A stretch of 55,997 bases of DNA from Akkermansia sp. (GCA_024405435.1 JAKSOU010000007.1:1-55997); one strand, 5' to 3'; shown: positions 42,832 through 51,555, counted from the first letter of the stretch. Translations and numbers: made by a program. Notes: generated by a model from the sequence alone, not told the origin.

Positions 42832-42860
42832 ATTATGACACCGGGGCGCGCGGATGGCAA
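42832..42860 (-). promoter_or_regulatory. Promoter of the FHA gene
   Basis: TTGCCA, 17-bp spacer, CATAAT; the -10 box is 10 nt from the ATG. Confidence 0.7.
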
Positions 42861-42892
42861 ACAAAAAGCTCATGCGTGCGGCGCGCGCGTGG

Positions 42893-42898
42893 TATGAT
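42893..42898 (+). promoter_or_regulatory. -10 box of the HAD phosphatase gene
   Basis: TATGAT with TGG directly before it (extended -10). No good -35 is visible. Only 6 nt separate it from the ATG. Confidence 0.45.
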
Positions 42899-42904
42899 GC
42901 GGGC

Positions 42905-43558
42905 ATGCTCAAGGCAGTCATGTTTGATGTGGACGGCACGCTGGGGGACACGCTCCCGCTGTGCATCGAGACGTACCGGCGCATAGCGGAGGAGGCCACC
43001 GGGCGGCGCCCGGAGGCGGCGGAGGTGGTGCGGCATTTCGGCCTGAGCGACCGCGGCGTGCTCGGCGCGCTGGTGGGCATGGAGCCGGACGACCCGGCGC
43101 TGCCCATCCGCCGCATGGTGGAAATCTACCGCGAGCTGCACCCCGCCATGGCCCCGGCCCCGTTCCCCGGCGCGGCGGACATGCTGCGCGGCGTGCGCGC
43201 CGCCGGAATGCGCGTGGGCATCATCAGCGGCAAGGAGGACCACACCGCCGTGCCCACCCTGGAATTCTTCGGCCTGCAGGGCCTCTACGGATGGGCCGGC
43301 TACGGCATGCCGGACCGCAACGTGAAGGGCGAGCGCCTGCGGGAAATCATGCAGCTCTGGAACCTGCAGCCGAACGAGCTGGTGTACGTGGGCGACGCCC
43401 CCAGCGACATCACCCTGGCCCACGGCGCGGGCGTGCGCATCGTCAACGCCGCCTGGGCACCCGGCGCCGGGTTGGAGGAGCAGGCCTGCCTGGCCCTGCA
43501 CCCGGACTACCGGCTCACGGACATGGCGCAGCTGCTGCCGCTGCTGCTCAGCCTGTAG
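42905..43558 (+). CDS. HAD-superfamily hydrolase, phosphoglycolate-phosphatase-like
   Basis: 217 aa. The nucleophile motif is FDVDGTLGDT (D8, D10), motif II VGIISGKED, and motif IV VGDAPSDITLA; a helical cap lies between motifs I and II (about residues 15-85). The nearest known group is the Gph/PhnX-like HAD subfamily IA; substrate not predictable. The start MLKAVMFDVDG is typical. Confidence 0.9.
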   Translation: MLKAVMFDVDGTLGDTLPLCIETYRRIAEEATGRRPEAAEVVRHFGLSDRGVLGALVGMEPDDPALPIRRMVEIYRELHPAMAPAPFPGAADMLRGVRAAGMRVGIISGKEDHTAVPTLEFFGLQGLYGWAGYGMPDRNVKGERLREIMQLWNLQPNELVYVGDAPSDITLAHGAGVRIVNAAWAPGAGLEEQACLALHPDYRLTDMAQLLPLLLSL

Positions 43559-43573
43559 GGCCGCGCCGCGCGG

Positions 43574-45973
43574 TCACTTGGCGTTGCGCTCCCGGATATC
43601 GCCGCCGCGTTGGCGGATGCGCGGGGGCTCCGGCTTCTTGAGGCGGAGCTGGATCTTGCGGCCGCGCTTCCTGATGGTCTTGGTGGAGAAGCGGTCGGCG
43701 CTCACCACATGGCCGGCACCGGCGGGGGAGGCGGTGGGCGCGGCCTCCACCGGGCGCGAGATGCGCTGCAGGCGGTTCTCGAAGGCGGCATCGTTGGCGG
43801 CGGCCGCGGCGCTGGCGGCCTTGGCCTCCTCCGCCTGCCTGTGCTCCTCCAATATCTGCTGCATCTCGGTGTCCTCCTCGCGCAGCTTGGCGGCCTCGTC
43901 CTCTGGGGTCACGCTCTCCACCAGGTCGGCGCCGGGCTTGGCGGTGTTGTCGGGGTGGTTGCGCAGGTAGTCCTCGAACTCGGGGTCGGGTTCCGCGCCG
44001 TAGTGGATGGCGCGGTCGTAGGCGCGTGCGGCCTCCGGTATCTTCTTGGCCTCCGCGTAAATGCGGGCCATGTTGTAGTGGGCGTCCGCAATGGCGGGTT
44101 TGAGCTTGATGGCTGCGGCGTAGTGCTTGAGCGCGCGGTCATGCTCCTCCTTCAGGCCCTCGATGTTGGCCAGGTAGAAGAAGGATTCCGCGTTGGCGGG
44201 GTCCAGCTCGATGGTGCGCGCGAAGAGGCGGCGCGCCTCGTCCATGCGGTCCAGGCGGTAGTAGCTGATGGCCGCCAGGTAGTACGGCACGGCCAGGTTG
44301 GGGGAGAGCCGCCGCGCGCGCTCCAGGTACTCCACGGATTCCTCGCACCGGTTGCGGTACAGCAGGATGGTGCCCAGGTTCACCAGGCCCGGAACGTTGT
44401 CCGGCTCCGCGTCCACGAGCGTGCGGTACAGCTGCTCCGCCGCGGTGTAGCGCTTCTTGGAGAAGGCCTTTTGGGCGAGGGAGGCCAGGGCTTCCGTCTC
44501 CAGCCCGGCGCGTACGGCGCGCGCGGCCTGCGCCGCCTGTTCGCCGATGTCGACGGTGGGTTCCCGCCCGTCCTCCGCGCCCTTGATGGTGTCCACCACG
44601 CGGCGTTCCGCATCCGTGAGGTCGGGGTTGCTCTCGTCCTCCAGGCGCTTGAGCGCGTTGACGGTTTCCGCGTCCGCGTTCTTCATCTGCTTGTAGGTTT
44701 CGACGAGCAGCCTGCGGCCCTCCGCCTGGATGTTGAGGGTGCGCTTCTGCTTGGCCACCACTTCCCGCAGCACCTGGTTCTCCTCCGCCAGGGCGGGGTC
44801 CACGGTGGGCTTGGCGGCCTGTGCCTCCAGCTCGGCCTCCAGGTTGTTGAGGCGTTCGGTGAGGGTGGACACGCGGTTGCGGTAGGCCATGTTCTCATCG
44901 TAGAGCCCGGCCATCTCCTCGCGCAGGCGGTCGGCCTCCTTGCGGGCGGTGTCCAGCTGCTGGGCCAGCACGGAGCGCTCGTCGCCCTCCGCCTCCATGC
45001 GGCTTTCCAGCTCCTGCACGCGGTTCAGGGCCTCCTTGAGCTTCTGGTCCAGCGTGAGGTTCTGGTCCAGCAGGGCCTTGGTCTTCTCCGGGCTGTTGAG
45101 GTCCACGATGGCGTGCAGCTGCTCGTTCTCCTGCTTGAGGGAATCGCGCTCCAGGGTGACCCTCTCCAGCTCCAGGCGGGTTTGGTCCAGGGTGGAGGTG
45201 AGCTCCGCGATGCGGTTCTCCGCCTGGCGCCGCGCATCGTCCGCCGCGTGGTACTTGGCGGACATCTCGGCGAGCTGGCGGTTGAGGGAGTCCACCACCT
45301 GGTTTCCGGCGGCGCGCTCGGTCTCGATACGCTGCTGGAGCTCCGTGTAGCGCTCCTTGTACTGGCGGCTCTCCAGCTCGGCGCCCACCACGCGGCGCTG
45401 CAGGGCGGCCGCCTTGTCGTTGAGCTCCTTGTAGGCGTCGGTGAGGCGGCGCACCTCCTCTTGGGAGCGTGCAAGCTCTGCGCGGAGCTCGCGGGTGCGC
45501 TCGGCCTCCTCGTTCCCGCCGCCGCTGGGGCGTGTTTCCGGGGGTATGTAGGTGGTGGGGGAGGTGGGATGCTCGCGGTTCACGGCGGTGCCGGGCTCGC
45601 GGCGGGGCTGGGCGGGCTGGCTCTTGGCCTTCTCCTGGTAGGTGGCCAGGTTGCGCGCCAGCGCCGTGCGGCGGAACTGCACCAGGTTCGGCTTCCACTG
45701 CGGGAAATCACGCACTATGGCGGCCAGCAGGCGTTCCGCGTCGCGCCCCTTGCGCAGCGCCCCGCGGTAATCCTTCCTCTCCGCCAGCTTCTCCGCCTCC
45801 TGAATGAGCTGGTAGGCCCCCAAGTAGTATTCGCCGGGGTCCGCCACGCCGCGGCGCGCGTTGCCCACGGACGCGGACTGCCCGCCGCGCAGCGATTGGG
45901 CGGCAAGCGGCTGCGCCGCAGCCAGTGCCAGGCTGCAGAGGATGGTGGCCAGTGCGGTGGTTCGCGTGCTCAT
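43574..45973 (-). CDS. Secreted coiled-coil and TPR protein
   Basis: 799 aa with a signal peptide (MSTRTTALATILCSLALAAAQPLAAQ). Residues about 40-110 are helical; 150-430 are a long coiled coil (Glu/Leu/Gln heptads such as LNRVQELESRMEAEGDERSV). Residues about 490-660 contain several tetratricopeptide repeats (KRYTAAEQLYRTLVDAEPDN, NLAVPYYLAAISYYRLDRMD, YNMARIYAEAKKIPEAARAY). The end is very basic (KTIRKRGRKIQLRLKKPEPP). It may be an envelope scaffold. The 16 nt before the ATG include GGGAG. Confidence 0.85.
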   Translation of the reverse strand: MSTRTTALATILCSLALAAAQPLAAQSLRGGQSASVGNARRGVADPGEYYLGAYQLIQEAEKLAERKDYRGALRKGRDAERLLAAIVRDFPQWKPNLVQFRRTALARNLATYQEKAKSQPAQPRREPGTAVNREHPTSPTTYIPPETRPSGGGNEEAERTRELRAELARSQEEVRRLTDAYKELNDKAAALQRRVVGAELESRQYKERYTELQQRIETERAAGNQVVDSLNRQLAEMSAKYHAADDARRQAENRIAELTSTLDQTRLELERVTLERDSLKQENEQLHAIVDLNSPEKTKALLDQNLTLDQKLKEALNRVQELESRMEAEGDERSVLAQQLDTARKEADRLREEMAGLYDENMAYRNRVSTLTERLNNLEAELEAQAAKPTVDPALAEENQVLREVVAKQKRTLNIQAEGRRLLVETYKQMKNADAETVNALKRLEDESNPDLTDAERRVVDTIKGAEDGREPTVDIGEQAAQAARAVRAGLETEALASLAQKAFSKKRYTAAEQLYRTLVDAEPDNVPGLVNLGTILLYRNRCEESVEYLERARRLSPNLAVPYYLAAISYYRLDRMDEARRLFARTIELDPANAESFFYLANIEGLKEEHDRALKHYAAAIKLKPAIADAHYNMARIYAEAKKIPEAARAYDRAIHYGAEPDPEFEDYLRNHPDNTAKPGADLVESVTPEDEAAKLREEDTEMQQILEEHRQAEEAKAASAAAAANDAAFENRLQRISRPVEAAPTASPAGAGHVVSADRFSTKTIRKRGRKIQLRLKKPEPPRIRQRGGDIRERNAK

Positions 45974-45989
45974 TCGTGCGCTCCCGCAT

Positions 45990-46017
45990 ATCATACCGCA
46001 TCCACGCCGCAACGCAA
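45990..46017 (-). promoter_or_regulatory. Promoter of the coiled-coil TPR gene
   Basis: TTGCGT, 16-bp spacer, TATGAT on the minus strand. Confidence 0.55.
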
Positions 46018-46059
46018 GCAGGAAACGCGCGCGCGTGCACGTTGGGTTTGAACCAAGTG

Positions 46060-46087
46060 TTGCATCCCACCGCGGTTGTGCTAGAAT
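46060..46087 (+). promoter_or_regulatory. Promoter of the EamA permease-proline racemase operon
   Basis: TTGCAT, 16-bp spacer, TAGAAT; a GGGAGGA ribosome-binding site follows before the GTG start. Confidence 0.6.
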
Positions 46088-46107
46088 GGGTGGGAGGATA
46101 CAACAAG

Positions 46108-46986
46108 GTGAACTCGCAGGTGAAAGCGCTGGTGTGTGCCGTGGTGGCGAGCGTGCTGATGGGCACGCTGGGCGTGTTTGTGAAGGAGTCGCAATGCGCG
46201 GCGCAAACCTGTTCCTTCGTACGCTTCGCCATCGGCCTGCTGCTGGTGCTGCCCTTGTTCCTGCTGCAGCCGGGTAGCAAGGCTTTTTCCTGGCAGTCGG
46301 TGGTGTCGGGCATCGGCATCAGCCTGTGCATCCTGTTCTACTTCTACGCCATCTGCGGGCTGTCCGTGGGTGTGGCGGCGCTGCTGCTCTACACGGGCCC
46401 CGTGTTTGCGGCGGCGGGCGAGGCCGTGATTCGGCGGCGCATGCCGAGCGCGCGCGATTTCCTGCTGATGCTGGCCTCGCTGGCGGGCATCGCGCTGGTG
46501 TGCGGGCCGAGCGTGGGCGCGGGCGGACAGGCGCTGGATGTGGTGTACGGCATCCTCTCCGGCGTGTGCTACGCGGCGTATATCCTCTTCAACCGCCTGA
46601 TACCCGGCAACGTGACCATGCTGCAGCGCACGTTCTGGCAGTTCGTGGCGGGCGTGGCCGTGCTGGCCGGGCCGTTCCTCATGCAGGAGAACCCGCTGGA
46701 ACACGTGGACACGGGCTGGCCGCACCTGCTGTGCATCGGCGTGCTGCAGGGATTCCTGGTGCTGCTGCTGGTGGCCTACGCCGTGAAACACCTTTCCGCC
46801 ATCCGCTACGGCACCATCGCCTACGTGGAACCCGTGCTCGCCGTGGCCCTCGGCTGGCTGGTCTACCAGGACACCATGAGCCCGCTGCAATGGCTCGGCG
46901 TGGTGCTGGTGCTGGCCGCCTCCGCCGCGCAATCCCTCCTGCCGCAAAACGAGCAGAAAACTTCTTCCTCCCCACAACATGACTGA
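46108..46986 (+). CDS. EamA/DMT-family permease
   Basis: 292 aa with about ten hydrophobic segments, the two-times-five-helix repeat of EamA drug/metabolite transporters. The first is ALVCAVVASVLMGTLGVFV, and the second half repeats the pattern (VVYGILSGVCYAAYILFNRL; AVALGWLVYQD). The start is a GTG (MNSQVKALV) with GGGAGGA 9 nt upstream. It overlaps the racemase gene by 8 nt, so it probably carries a proline derivative or another substrate of that enzyme. Confidence 0.9.
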   Translation: MNSQVKALVCAVVASVLMGTLGVFVKESQCAAQTCSFVRFAIGLLLVLPLFLLQPGSKAFSWQSVVSGIGISLCILFYFYAICGLSVGVAALLLYTGPVFAAAGEAVIRRRMPSARDFLLMLASLAGIALVCGPSVGAGGQALDVVYGILSGVCYAAYILFNRLIPGNVTMLQRTFWQFVAGVAVLAGPFLMQENPLEHVDTGWPHLLCIGVLQGFLVLLLVAYAVKHLSAIRYGTIAYVEPVLAVALGWLVYQDTMSPLQWLGVVLVLAASAAQSLLPQNEQKTSSSPQHD

Positions 46987-48010
46987 CATCCCTGAAAGCG
47001 AACCCTCCCTGCACTGCCTGGACCTCCATGCCGCGGGCGAACCCTGCCGCGTGCTGCGCGATGCCCGCCTCATCGCCGTTCCCGGCGCCACCATGCGCGA
47101 GCGCCTGGACTACGTGAAGGCGAACCTCGACGAGCTGCGCAGCGCCGTCATGCGCGAGCCGCGGGGCCACGAGGCCATGTTCGGCTCCATCATCATGCCC
47201 CCCGCCACGCCGGATGCAGACGTGGGCGTGCTCTACATCTGCCCCGGCGGCTACCTGGACATGTGCGTGCACGGCACCATCTGCACCTGCCGCGCCGCAG
47301 CAGAGCTGGGGCTGCCGCTGCACGACCCCGGCCGCGTGGTCATCGACGCCGTGTGCGGCCGCATCATCGGCGAGCTGCAGAGGGATGCGCAGGGCAGGGC
47401 CAAAACGGTCACCATCCAGAACGTGCCGTCCTTCGTGTACACGCCGGAGCCGGTGATGCTGGAGGTGGCGGGACTGGCGCGCCCGGTGCCGGCGCACGTG
47501 GTGTTCGCGGGCAACTTCTTTGTGCTGGTGGACTTCGCCGCGCTGGGGCAGGACCCCGCCCTGCTGGAGGACCACCCCGCGCGCGACCTGCAGGATCTGG
47601 GCATCGCCATCCGAGATGCCGCCAACGCCGCCGTCAAGGTGGCCCACCCCACCAACCCCTCCACCAACGAAATCAACCTCACCGTCCTCTACGAACGCAA
47701 GGGTACCGCCCCCAAGCACATGCGTAACGCCGTCGTCTTCGGCGAGGGCCAGATGGACCGCAGCCCCTGCGGTTCCGGCACCTCCGCCCTCATGACCCTC
47801 CTGCACCACCTCGGCGAGCTGGAGCTCAACCAGCAGATGGTTTCGGAATCCTACATCGGCTCCGTCTTCCACGGCGAGCTGCGCCACGGCGGCACCGTCG
47901 GCCCCTACAACGCCGTCATCCCCCGCATCACGGGACAGGCCTTCCTCACCGGCCGCAGCGAGTTCTTCCGCGAGCCCGACGACCCCTTCCGCAGCGGTTT
48001 CTCCGTTTAG
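46979..48010 (+). CDS. Proline racemase family protein
   Basis: 343 aa. Family members racemise proline or epimerise hydroxyproline with a pair of cysteines. Both are present: MCVHGTI (usually MCGHGTI) and DRSPCGSGTSA. HAAGEPCRVL matches the substrate-binding HxxGEP. Two cysteines exclude the Thr-containing dehydratase branch. Proline versus hydroxyproline cannot be decided by sequence. It overlaps the end of the permease gene. Confidence 0.9.
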   Translation: MTDIPESEPSLHCLDLHAAGEPCRVLRDARLIAVPGATMRERLDYVKANLDELRSAVMREPRGHEAMFGSIIMPPATPDADVGVLYICPGGYLDMCVHGTICTCRAAAELGLPLHDPGRVVIDAVCGRIIGELQRDAQGRAKTVTIQNVPSFVYTPEPVMLEVAGLARPVPAHVVFAGNFFVLVDFAALGQDPALLEDHPARDLQDLGIAIRDAANAAVKVAHPTNPSTNEINLTVLYERKGTAPKHMRNAVVFGEGQMDRSPCGSGTSALMTLLHHLGELELNQQMVSESYIGSVFHGELRHGGTVGPYNAVIPRITGQAFLTGRSEFFREPDDPFRSGFSV

Positions 48011-48149
48011 TTGGCGTTTCTCGTCCCATAAAAACGTGCGGACCCGTCTTTCAAAAATCACTGGAACACCAGTGGGCTGTATGCCGCCGGCGGCGAATTC
48101 TCTTGAAAGCGCGGCGTGTTCTGGTACAATGCGTGCGTAGTTCCAAGCC
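48011..48149. other. Intergenic region after the racemase gene
   Basis: Contains the short hairpin CACTGG-AACA-CCAGTG (48059-48074) and the palindrome GCCGCCGGCGGC before the next promoter. No U-run follows either, so termination is uncertain. Confidence 0.5.
48103..48130 (+). promoter_or_regulatory. Promoter of the lipoprotein-hexapeptide pair
   Basis: TTGAAA, 16-bp spacer, TACAAT, about 19 nt before the ATG. Confidence 0.7.
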
Positions 48150-48608
48150 ATGAAATCCATCATCACCAGAACCGCGCTTCTTGTTGTCGCCGCATTCACG
48201 CTTGCCGCGTGCTACGAGGGGAACGGGGCCCTCAGCCAGGACTCCGTGCGCGCCACGCTCGCCGCGCGCACCCTCACCATCACACCCTCCGAGCCGGAGT
48301 GGCTCCTGCAGGCCGGTGAGCAGCACAAGCTCACGGAAGCCCAGCGCGCCAAGCTGCGCAGCCTCCTCAAGAACGCACGCGTGCGCCAAATCCCGGATTC
48401 CATGTACCGCTCCGCGGAGCAGGGCAACCGCTATGATTCTTCCAACCGCATCTTCTATATCTACGGCAGCAACGGCCAGTGCCTCGGCGCACGCGTCATC
48501 GGCCAGCGCGTGATGCTGGACGACCTGCAGGTGGACGTGGCCACGCAGCAGAAGCTCTACACGCTGCTGCACCCGCAGCTCCGTCTGCTCTTCAAGAACC
48601 TGAAGTGA
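48150..48608 (+). CDS. Small lipoprotein of unknown function
   Basis: 152 aa. Signal peptide MKSIITRTALLVVAAFTLAAC with a good lipobox (LAAC). The mature domain has beta-strand segments (NRIFYIYGSNGQCLGARVIG) and ends in helices; no family recognised. Its stop overlaps the next start as TGATG, so it is translationally coupled to the hexapeptide protein. Confidence 0.78.
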   Translation: MKSIITRTALLVVAAFTLAACYEGNGALSQDSVRATLAARTLTITPSEPEWLLQAGEQHKLTEAQRAKLRSLLKNARVRQIPDSMYRSAEQGNRYDSSNRIFYIYGSNGQCLGARVIGQRVMLDDLQVDVATQQKLYTLLHPQLRLLFKNLK

Positions 48609-49168
48609 TGCCGCGCCAGGCCCCACCCTGGGAGGAGCTGAACGCCGCGGCGGCGGAGCTCTCCCGCATGCAGGCGGATATCCGCGGCAGCGTGCACCCG
48701 CTGGCCACCGTGCTGGGCACGCTGCAGCTGGGCGAGGGCTCCGTGCTGCTGCCCGGCACCGTCATCGACGGCCATGTTCGCATCGGCCGCAACTGCACCG
48801 TGGGCCCGCATGCGTACATCCGCGGCTGCACGCTGATAGAGGACGGCTGCCGCATCGGCCATGCGGTGGAGGTGAAAGGCAGCATCATCCGCAAGGGCAC
48901 GTGCATCGCCCACCTCTCCTACGTGGGAGATTCCATTTTGGAGGAGGACGTGAACCTGGGCGGCGGCTGCATCTGCAGCAATTTCCGGCATGACGCCGCC
49001 AACATCCGCATGCCCTTCAACGGAGAGCTCGCGGACACCGGGCGCAACAAGCTCGGCTGCGTGGTGGGCGCACACTCGCGCATCGGCTGCAACTGCACCA
49101 TCCTGCCCGGGCGCGTGCTGCCGCCGCACACCGCCACCGCCCCCGGCAGCGTGGTCTCACGCCCCTGA
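48608..49168 (+). CDS. Left-handed beta-helix (hexapeptide repeat) protein
   Basis: 186 aa. Imperfect hexapeptides with Ile/Val at every sixth position (GSVLLPGTVIDGHVRIGRNC, VGPHAYIRGCTLIEDGCRIG) form a GlmU-like parallel beta helix; related proteins are acyl- or nucleotidyl-transferase domains. The region AHLSYVGDSILEEDVNLGGG resembles the GlmU C-terminal active area. A stand-alone GlmU-like or nucleotidyltransferase-associated role is possible. Its 3' end overlaps the convergent ATPase gene by 12 bp. Confidence 0.85.
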   Translation: MPRQAPPWEELNAAAAELSRMQADIRGSVHPLATVLGTLQLGEGSVLLPGTVIDGHVRIGRNCTVGPHAYIRGCTLIEDGCRIGHAVEVKGSIIRKGTCIAHLSYVGDSILEEDVNLGGGCICSNFRHDAANIRMPFNGELADTGRNKLGCVVGAHSRIGCNCTILPGRVLPPHTATAPGSVVSRP

Positions 49169-50497
49169 TTCCCGCTCCAGCTCCGCCTGCATGCGGCACA
49201 CGGCGTAGAGCGGAAGGTCCACCAGGGTGGCGCCCTCCTTCATGCGCGACACCGCGAAGTGCGCCATGGAGGTCCTGACGGCGCGGGGCGCGGAGAAGCG
49301 CTTGCAGTATGATTTCAGGCTCTTGGCCTGCAGGTTGATTTCCGCCTTCACCTCCACGGGCACCACATCCATGCCGTGCTGGAACAGGAAATCGATCTCT
49401 GCATGGGATGTTTCGGAAAGCCAGTAGCAGGGGGAGATGCCCAGCTCCGCGCGCAGCTGCTGCTGCACGTACTGCTCCGTGAGCGCGCCCTTGAATTCCG
49501 TGAAGATGCGGTTGCCGTGCAGCAGGGTGGCTACATCCAGCCCCGCCTTGGCTCCCAGCAGCCCCACATCGTGCACGTACACCTTGAACGCGCCGTCCCA
49601 GTAGGATTTTATCGGTATGTCCGGCTTCTTGATGCGCTGGCAGTGGTAGATCAGCCCGGCGCGCAGCAGCCAGTCCATGGCGTCCTCCAGCTCCTTGGCG
49701 CGCGCGCCTTTCCGCACCTCGCCGTACATGAAGCGCTTGTTCTCGCGCGCCAGCTGCAGGGGGATGGAATCCCATATCCGCCCGATTTTGGCCGCCGTGC
49801 CGGTGGGCACGTGCTTGCTGAAATCGCGCTCGTAGTTCTCCAGCAGCTCCTGCTGCAGCTCCCGCACCTCCGCGTAGTCCTGCGTGGTGGCGTAGGTGGA
49901 CACCGCCTCCGGCATGCCGCCCACGTAGTAGTACAGCCGCAGGTATTCCGTGAGCCGCGCGTGGAAGGGGTGCATGCCCTCCCAGTCGCCTTCCTCCACC
50001 ATGGCGGCCAGCACCCCCTTGCCCAGCGCCCGCAGGAATTCCGTGAAGCTCATGGGGTGGAGCATCAGCGTGTTCACCTTGCCCACGGGAAAGCCCGTGC
50101 CCTCGTGCTGACGCACGCCCAGCATGGACCCCGCCGCCGCCACGTGCAGCTCCGGCATGTCCTCGCACAGGTATTTCAGCGAGCTCAGCGCCGCAGGGCA
50201 TTCCTGGATCTCGTCCAGCACCAGCAGCGTTTCCCCCGGCACAATGGCAAAGCCCACCTCCGCCTGGATCTGGTTCAGCAGGCGCGCCGTGTCGGAGCCG
50301 TGCTCCTCGAACAGCCCGCGCGCCGTCGCGTTGCGGTCGAACCTCAGGTACGCCACCTGCCGGAACGACCGCCGCCCGAACTCCTGCAGCAGCCAGGTTT
50401 TGCCCACCTGCCGCGCCCCAAGCAGCAGCAGAGGTTTGCGCCGCGCGCGCGTCTTCCAGCGTTCCAGCTGTTCAATCCCTTTGCGGTACATTTCCAT
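49157..50497 (-). CDS. AAA ATPase with DUF4143 C-terminal domain
   Basis: 446 aa. The AAA_14 domain has Walker A LLGARQVGKTWLL and Walker B LLVLDEIQECP. The C-terminal half is DUF4143, seen in HGNRIFTEFKGALTEQYV and a nuclease-like EIDFLFQ...VPVEVKAEINLQAKSL (a PD-(D/E)xK-like pattern). This large family is common in gut bacteria and archaea and has no established role. The ATG lies 10 nt after a CAAATT box; a TTG four codons earlier falls too near that box. Confidence 0.9.
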   Translation of the reverse strand: MEMYRKGIEQLERWKTRARRKPLLLLGARQVGKTWLLQEFGRRSFRQVAYLRFDRNATARGLFEEHGSDTARLLNQIQAEVGFAIVPGETLLVLDEIQECPAALSSLKYLCEDMPELHVAAAGSMLGVRQHEGTGFPVGKVNTLMLHPMSFTEFLRALGKGVLAAMVEEGDWEGMHPFHARLTEYLRLYYYVGGMPEAVSTYATTQDYAEVRELQQELLENYERDFSKHVPTGTAAKIGRIWDSIPLQLARENKRFMYGEVRKGARAKELEDAMDWLLRAGLIYHCQRIKKPDIPIKSYWDGAFKVYVHDVGLLGAKAGLDVATLLHGNRIFTEFKGALTEQYVQQQLRAELGISPCYWLSETSHAEIDFLFQHGMDVVPVEVKAEINLQAKSLKSYCKRFSAPRAVRTSMAHFAVSRMKEGATLVDLPLYAVCRMQAELERESGA

Positions 50498-50507
50498 ATC
50501 CGCCACC

Positions 50508-50536
50508 AATTTGCCCTATTCCGCTCCCCGCGTCAA
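50508..50536 (-). promoter_or_regulatory. Promoter of the DUF4143 ATPase gene
   Basis: TTGACG, 17-bp spacer, CAAATT, 10 nt from the ATG. The -10 is weak, and the gene may need help from the palindromes upstream. Confidence 0.5.
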
Positions 50537-50547
50537 GTGAAATTTGC

Positions 50548-50678
50548 AAAACTGACACCACTTTTGCGAACAAATGCTGCAAAAGTGGAAGAACTTTTGC
50601 AGTCAGCGTGCACAAAAGTCGATGGACTTTTGTGCATCAGCTGCACATTTTTCCATGGACTTTTTGGCTGGAAGCCGC
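50548..50678. repeat. Tandem 33-bp palindromic repeats
   Basis: About four degenerate units of 33-34 bp. Within them are three inverted repeats: CCACTTTTGC/GCAAAAGTGG (50558-50588), CTGCAAAAGT/ACTTTTGCAG (50577-50602) and TGCACAAAAGTC/GACTTTTGTGCA (50609-50636). The first two share the GCAAAAGT arm and cannot form together. Confidence 0.75.
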
Positions 50679-50799
50679 AAAAATTCCCATGCAAATCATT
50701 CATCCAGAAGCCATTTCAGCACATTGACGTGCCGCACGCATGGAAGATACCTCTGCTACAAGTTTTTAAAGTGTGCTTACAAAACTTGCAGCAGCCCCC

Positions 50800-50832
50800 A
50801 AAAAAGGGAAGCACCCGGTTGGGGTGCTTCCC
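50800..50832 (-). terminator. Rho-independent terminator after rpmA
   Basis: On the minus strand an 11-bp perfect stem, GGGAAGCACCC with GGGTGCTTCCC, a 5-nt loop, then six T residues. Confidence 0.92.
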
Positions 50833-50863
50833 GAAATGTTTTTGCCGTTGTTGCGCGGGGGCG

Positions 50864-51112
50864 TTAGGCCTCCGGGGCAACGTTCACGCGGCGGCCTTCG
50901 CGGTCGAAGAACACGCGGCCGTCCACCAGGGAGAAGATGGTGTAGTCGCGGCCCATGCCCACGCCCTTGCCGGGATGGAACTTGGTGCCGCGCTGGCGGA
51001 CGATGATGTTGCCAGCGATGACGGACTGGCCGCCGAATTTCTTGACGCCGAGACGCTTGCTGCGGGAATCGCGGCCGTTGCGTACGGAACCTTGACCTTT
51101 CTTATGTGCCAT
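50864..51112 (-). CDS. rpmA: 50S ribosomal protein L27
   Basis: 82 aa. It begins [20 protein letters not shown], the usual L27 start with the flexible tail reaching the peptidyl-transferase centre, and contains [15 protein letters not shown]. No N-terminal extension needing cleavage is seen. It follows rplU after 31 nt and ends at a strong terminator. Confidence 0.98.
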   Translation of the reverse strand: MAHKKGQGSVRNGRDSRSKRLGVKKFGGQSVIAGNIIVRQRGTKFHPGKGVGMGRDYTIFSLVDGRVFFDREGRRVNVAPEA

Positions 51113-51143
51113 GACTAGTAATCGGTTGGGTTGGTGTTGTTAA

Positions 51144-51464
51144 TCAGGCGTTGATAGCGGTGATCTTGACCTGGGTGAGAGCGGCGCGGAAGCCCTTCTT
51201 CTTGTGGAAGCCCTTGCGGCGCTTGAACTTGAACGCGATGCCCTTGGCGCCGCGGGCCTCCGGGTCCAGTACCTGGGCCTTCACGGATGCGCCGGACACG
51301 GTCGGGGTGCCCACCTTCGTGGTGGCGCCGTCTTCCACCAGGAGCACCTGGTCGAAGGTGGCCTCACCATCCTTTTCCAGCCCGGAGATGCGGTCCACGG
51401 TGAGCACGTCACCTACCGTCACCCGGTACTGCTTGTTGCCGGAAGTGAAAATTGCGTATGCCAT
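51144..51464 (-). CDS. rplU: 50S ribosomal protein L21
   Basis: 106 aa from MAYAIFTSGNKQYRV, the normal start; an ATG 15 codons upstream would place part of the leader in the protein. The C-terminal FKFKRRKGFHKKKGFRAALTQVKI is typical of L21, which binds 23S rRNA. It leads the rplU-rpmA operon. Confidence 0.97.
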   Translation of the reverse strand: MAYAIFTSGNKQYRVTVGDVLTVDRISGLEKDGEATFDQVLLVEDGATTKVGTPTVSGASVKAQVLDPEARGAKGIAFKFKRRKGFHKKKGFRAALTQVKITAINA

Positions 51465-51509
51465 AATTTTCTCGTTTTTTGGGTTGAACCCGCTCATGCG
51501 GGCTGGCAC

Positions 51510-51537
51510 ATTATAGGCAAGCCGACCTGTTTGGCAA
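51510..51537 (-). promoter_or_regulatory. Promoter of rplU-rpmA
   Basis: TTGCCA, 16-bp spacer, consensus TATAAT. The leader of about 40 nt begins near a CCCGCATGAGCGGG hairpin, a candidate autoregulatory site. Confidence 0.8.
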
Positions 51538-51555
51538 GAAAAATTTCACGAAAAA

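Larger units (their letters stand above)
50498..50863. other. Intergenic region between ATPase promoter and rpmA
   Basis: Holds the ATPase promoter, a tandem set of palindromic 33-bp repeats, about 120 bp of lower-GC sequence without recognisable signals, and the rpmA terminator. A 97-codon plus-strand frame crosses the repeats and the terminator and is not a plausible protein. Confidence 0.65.

Noticed and set aside
50574-50867. 97-codon plus-strand frame upstream of rpmA
   Set aside because: Its sequence is produced by the 33-bp repeats and the rpmA terminator; recurring SMDF residues reflect the repeat, not a domain.
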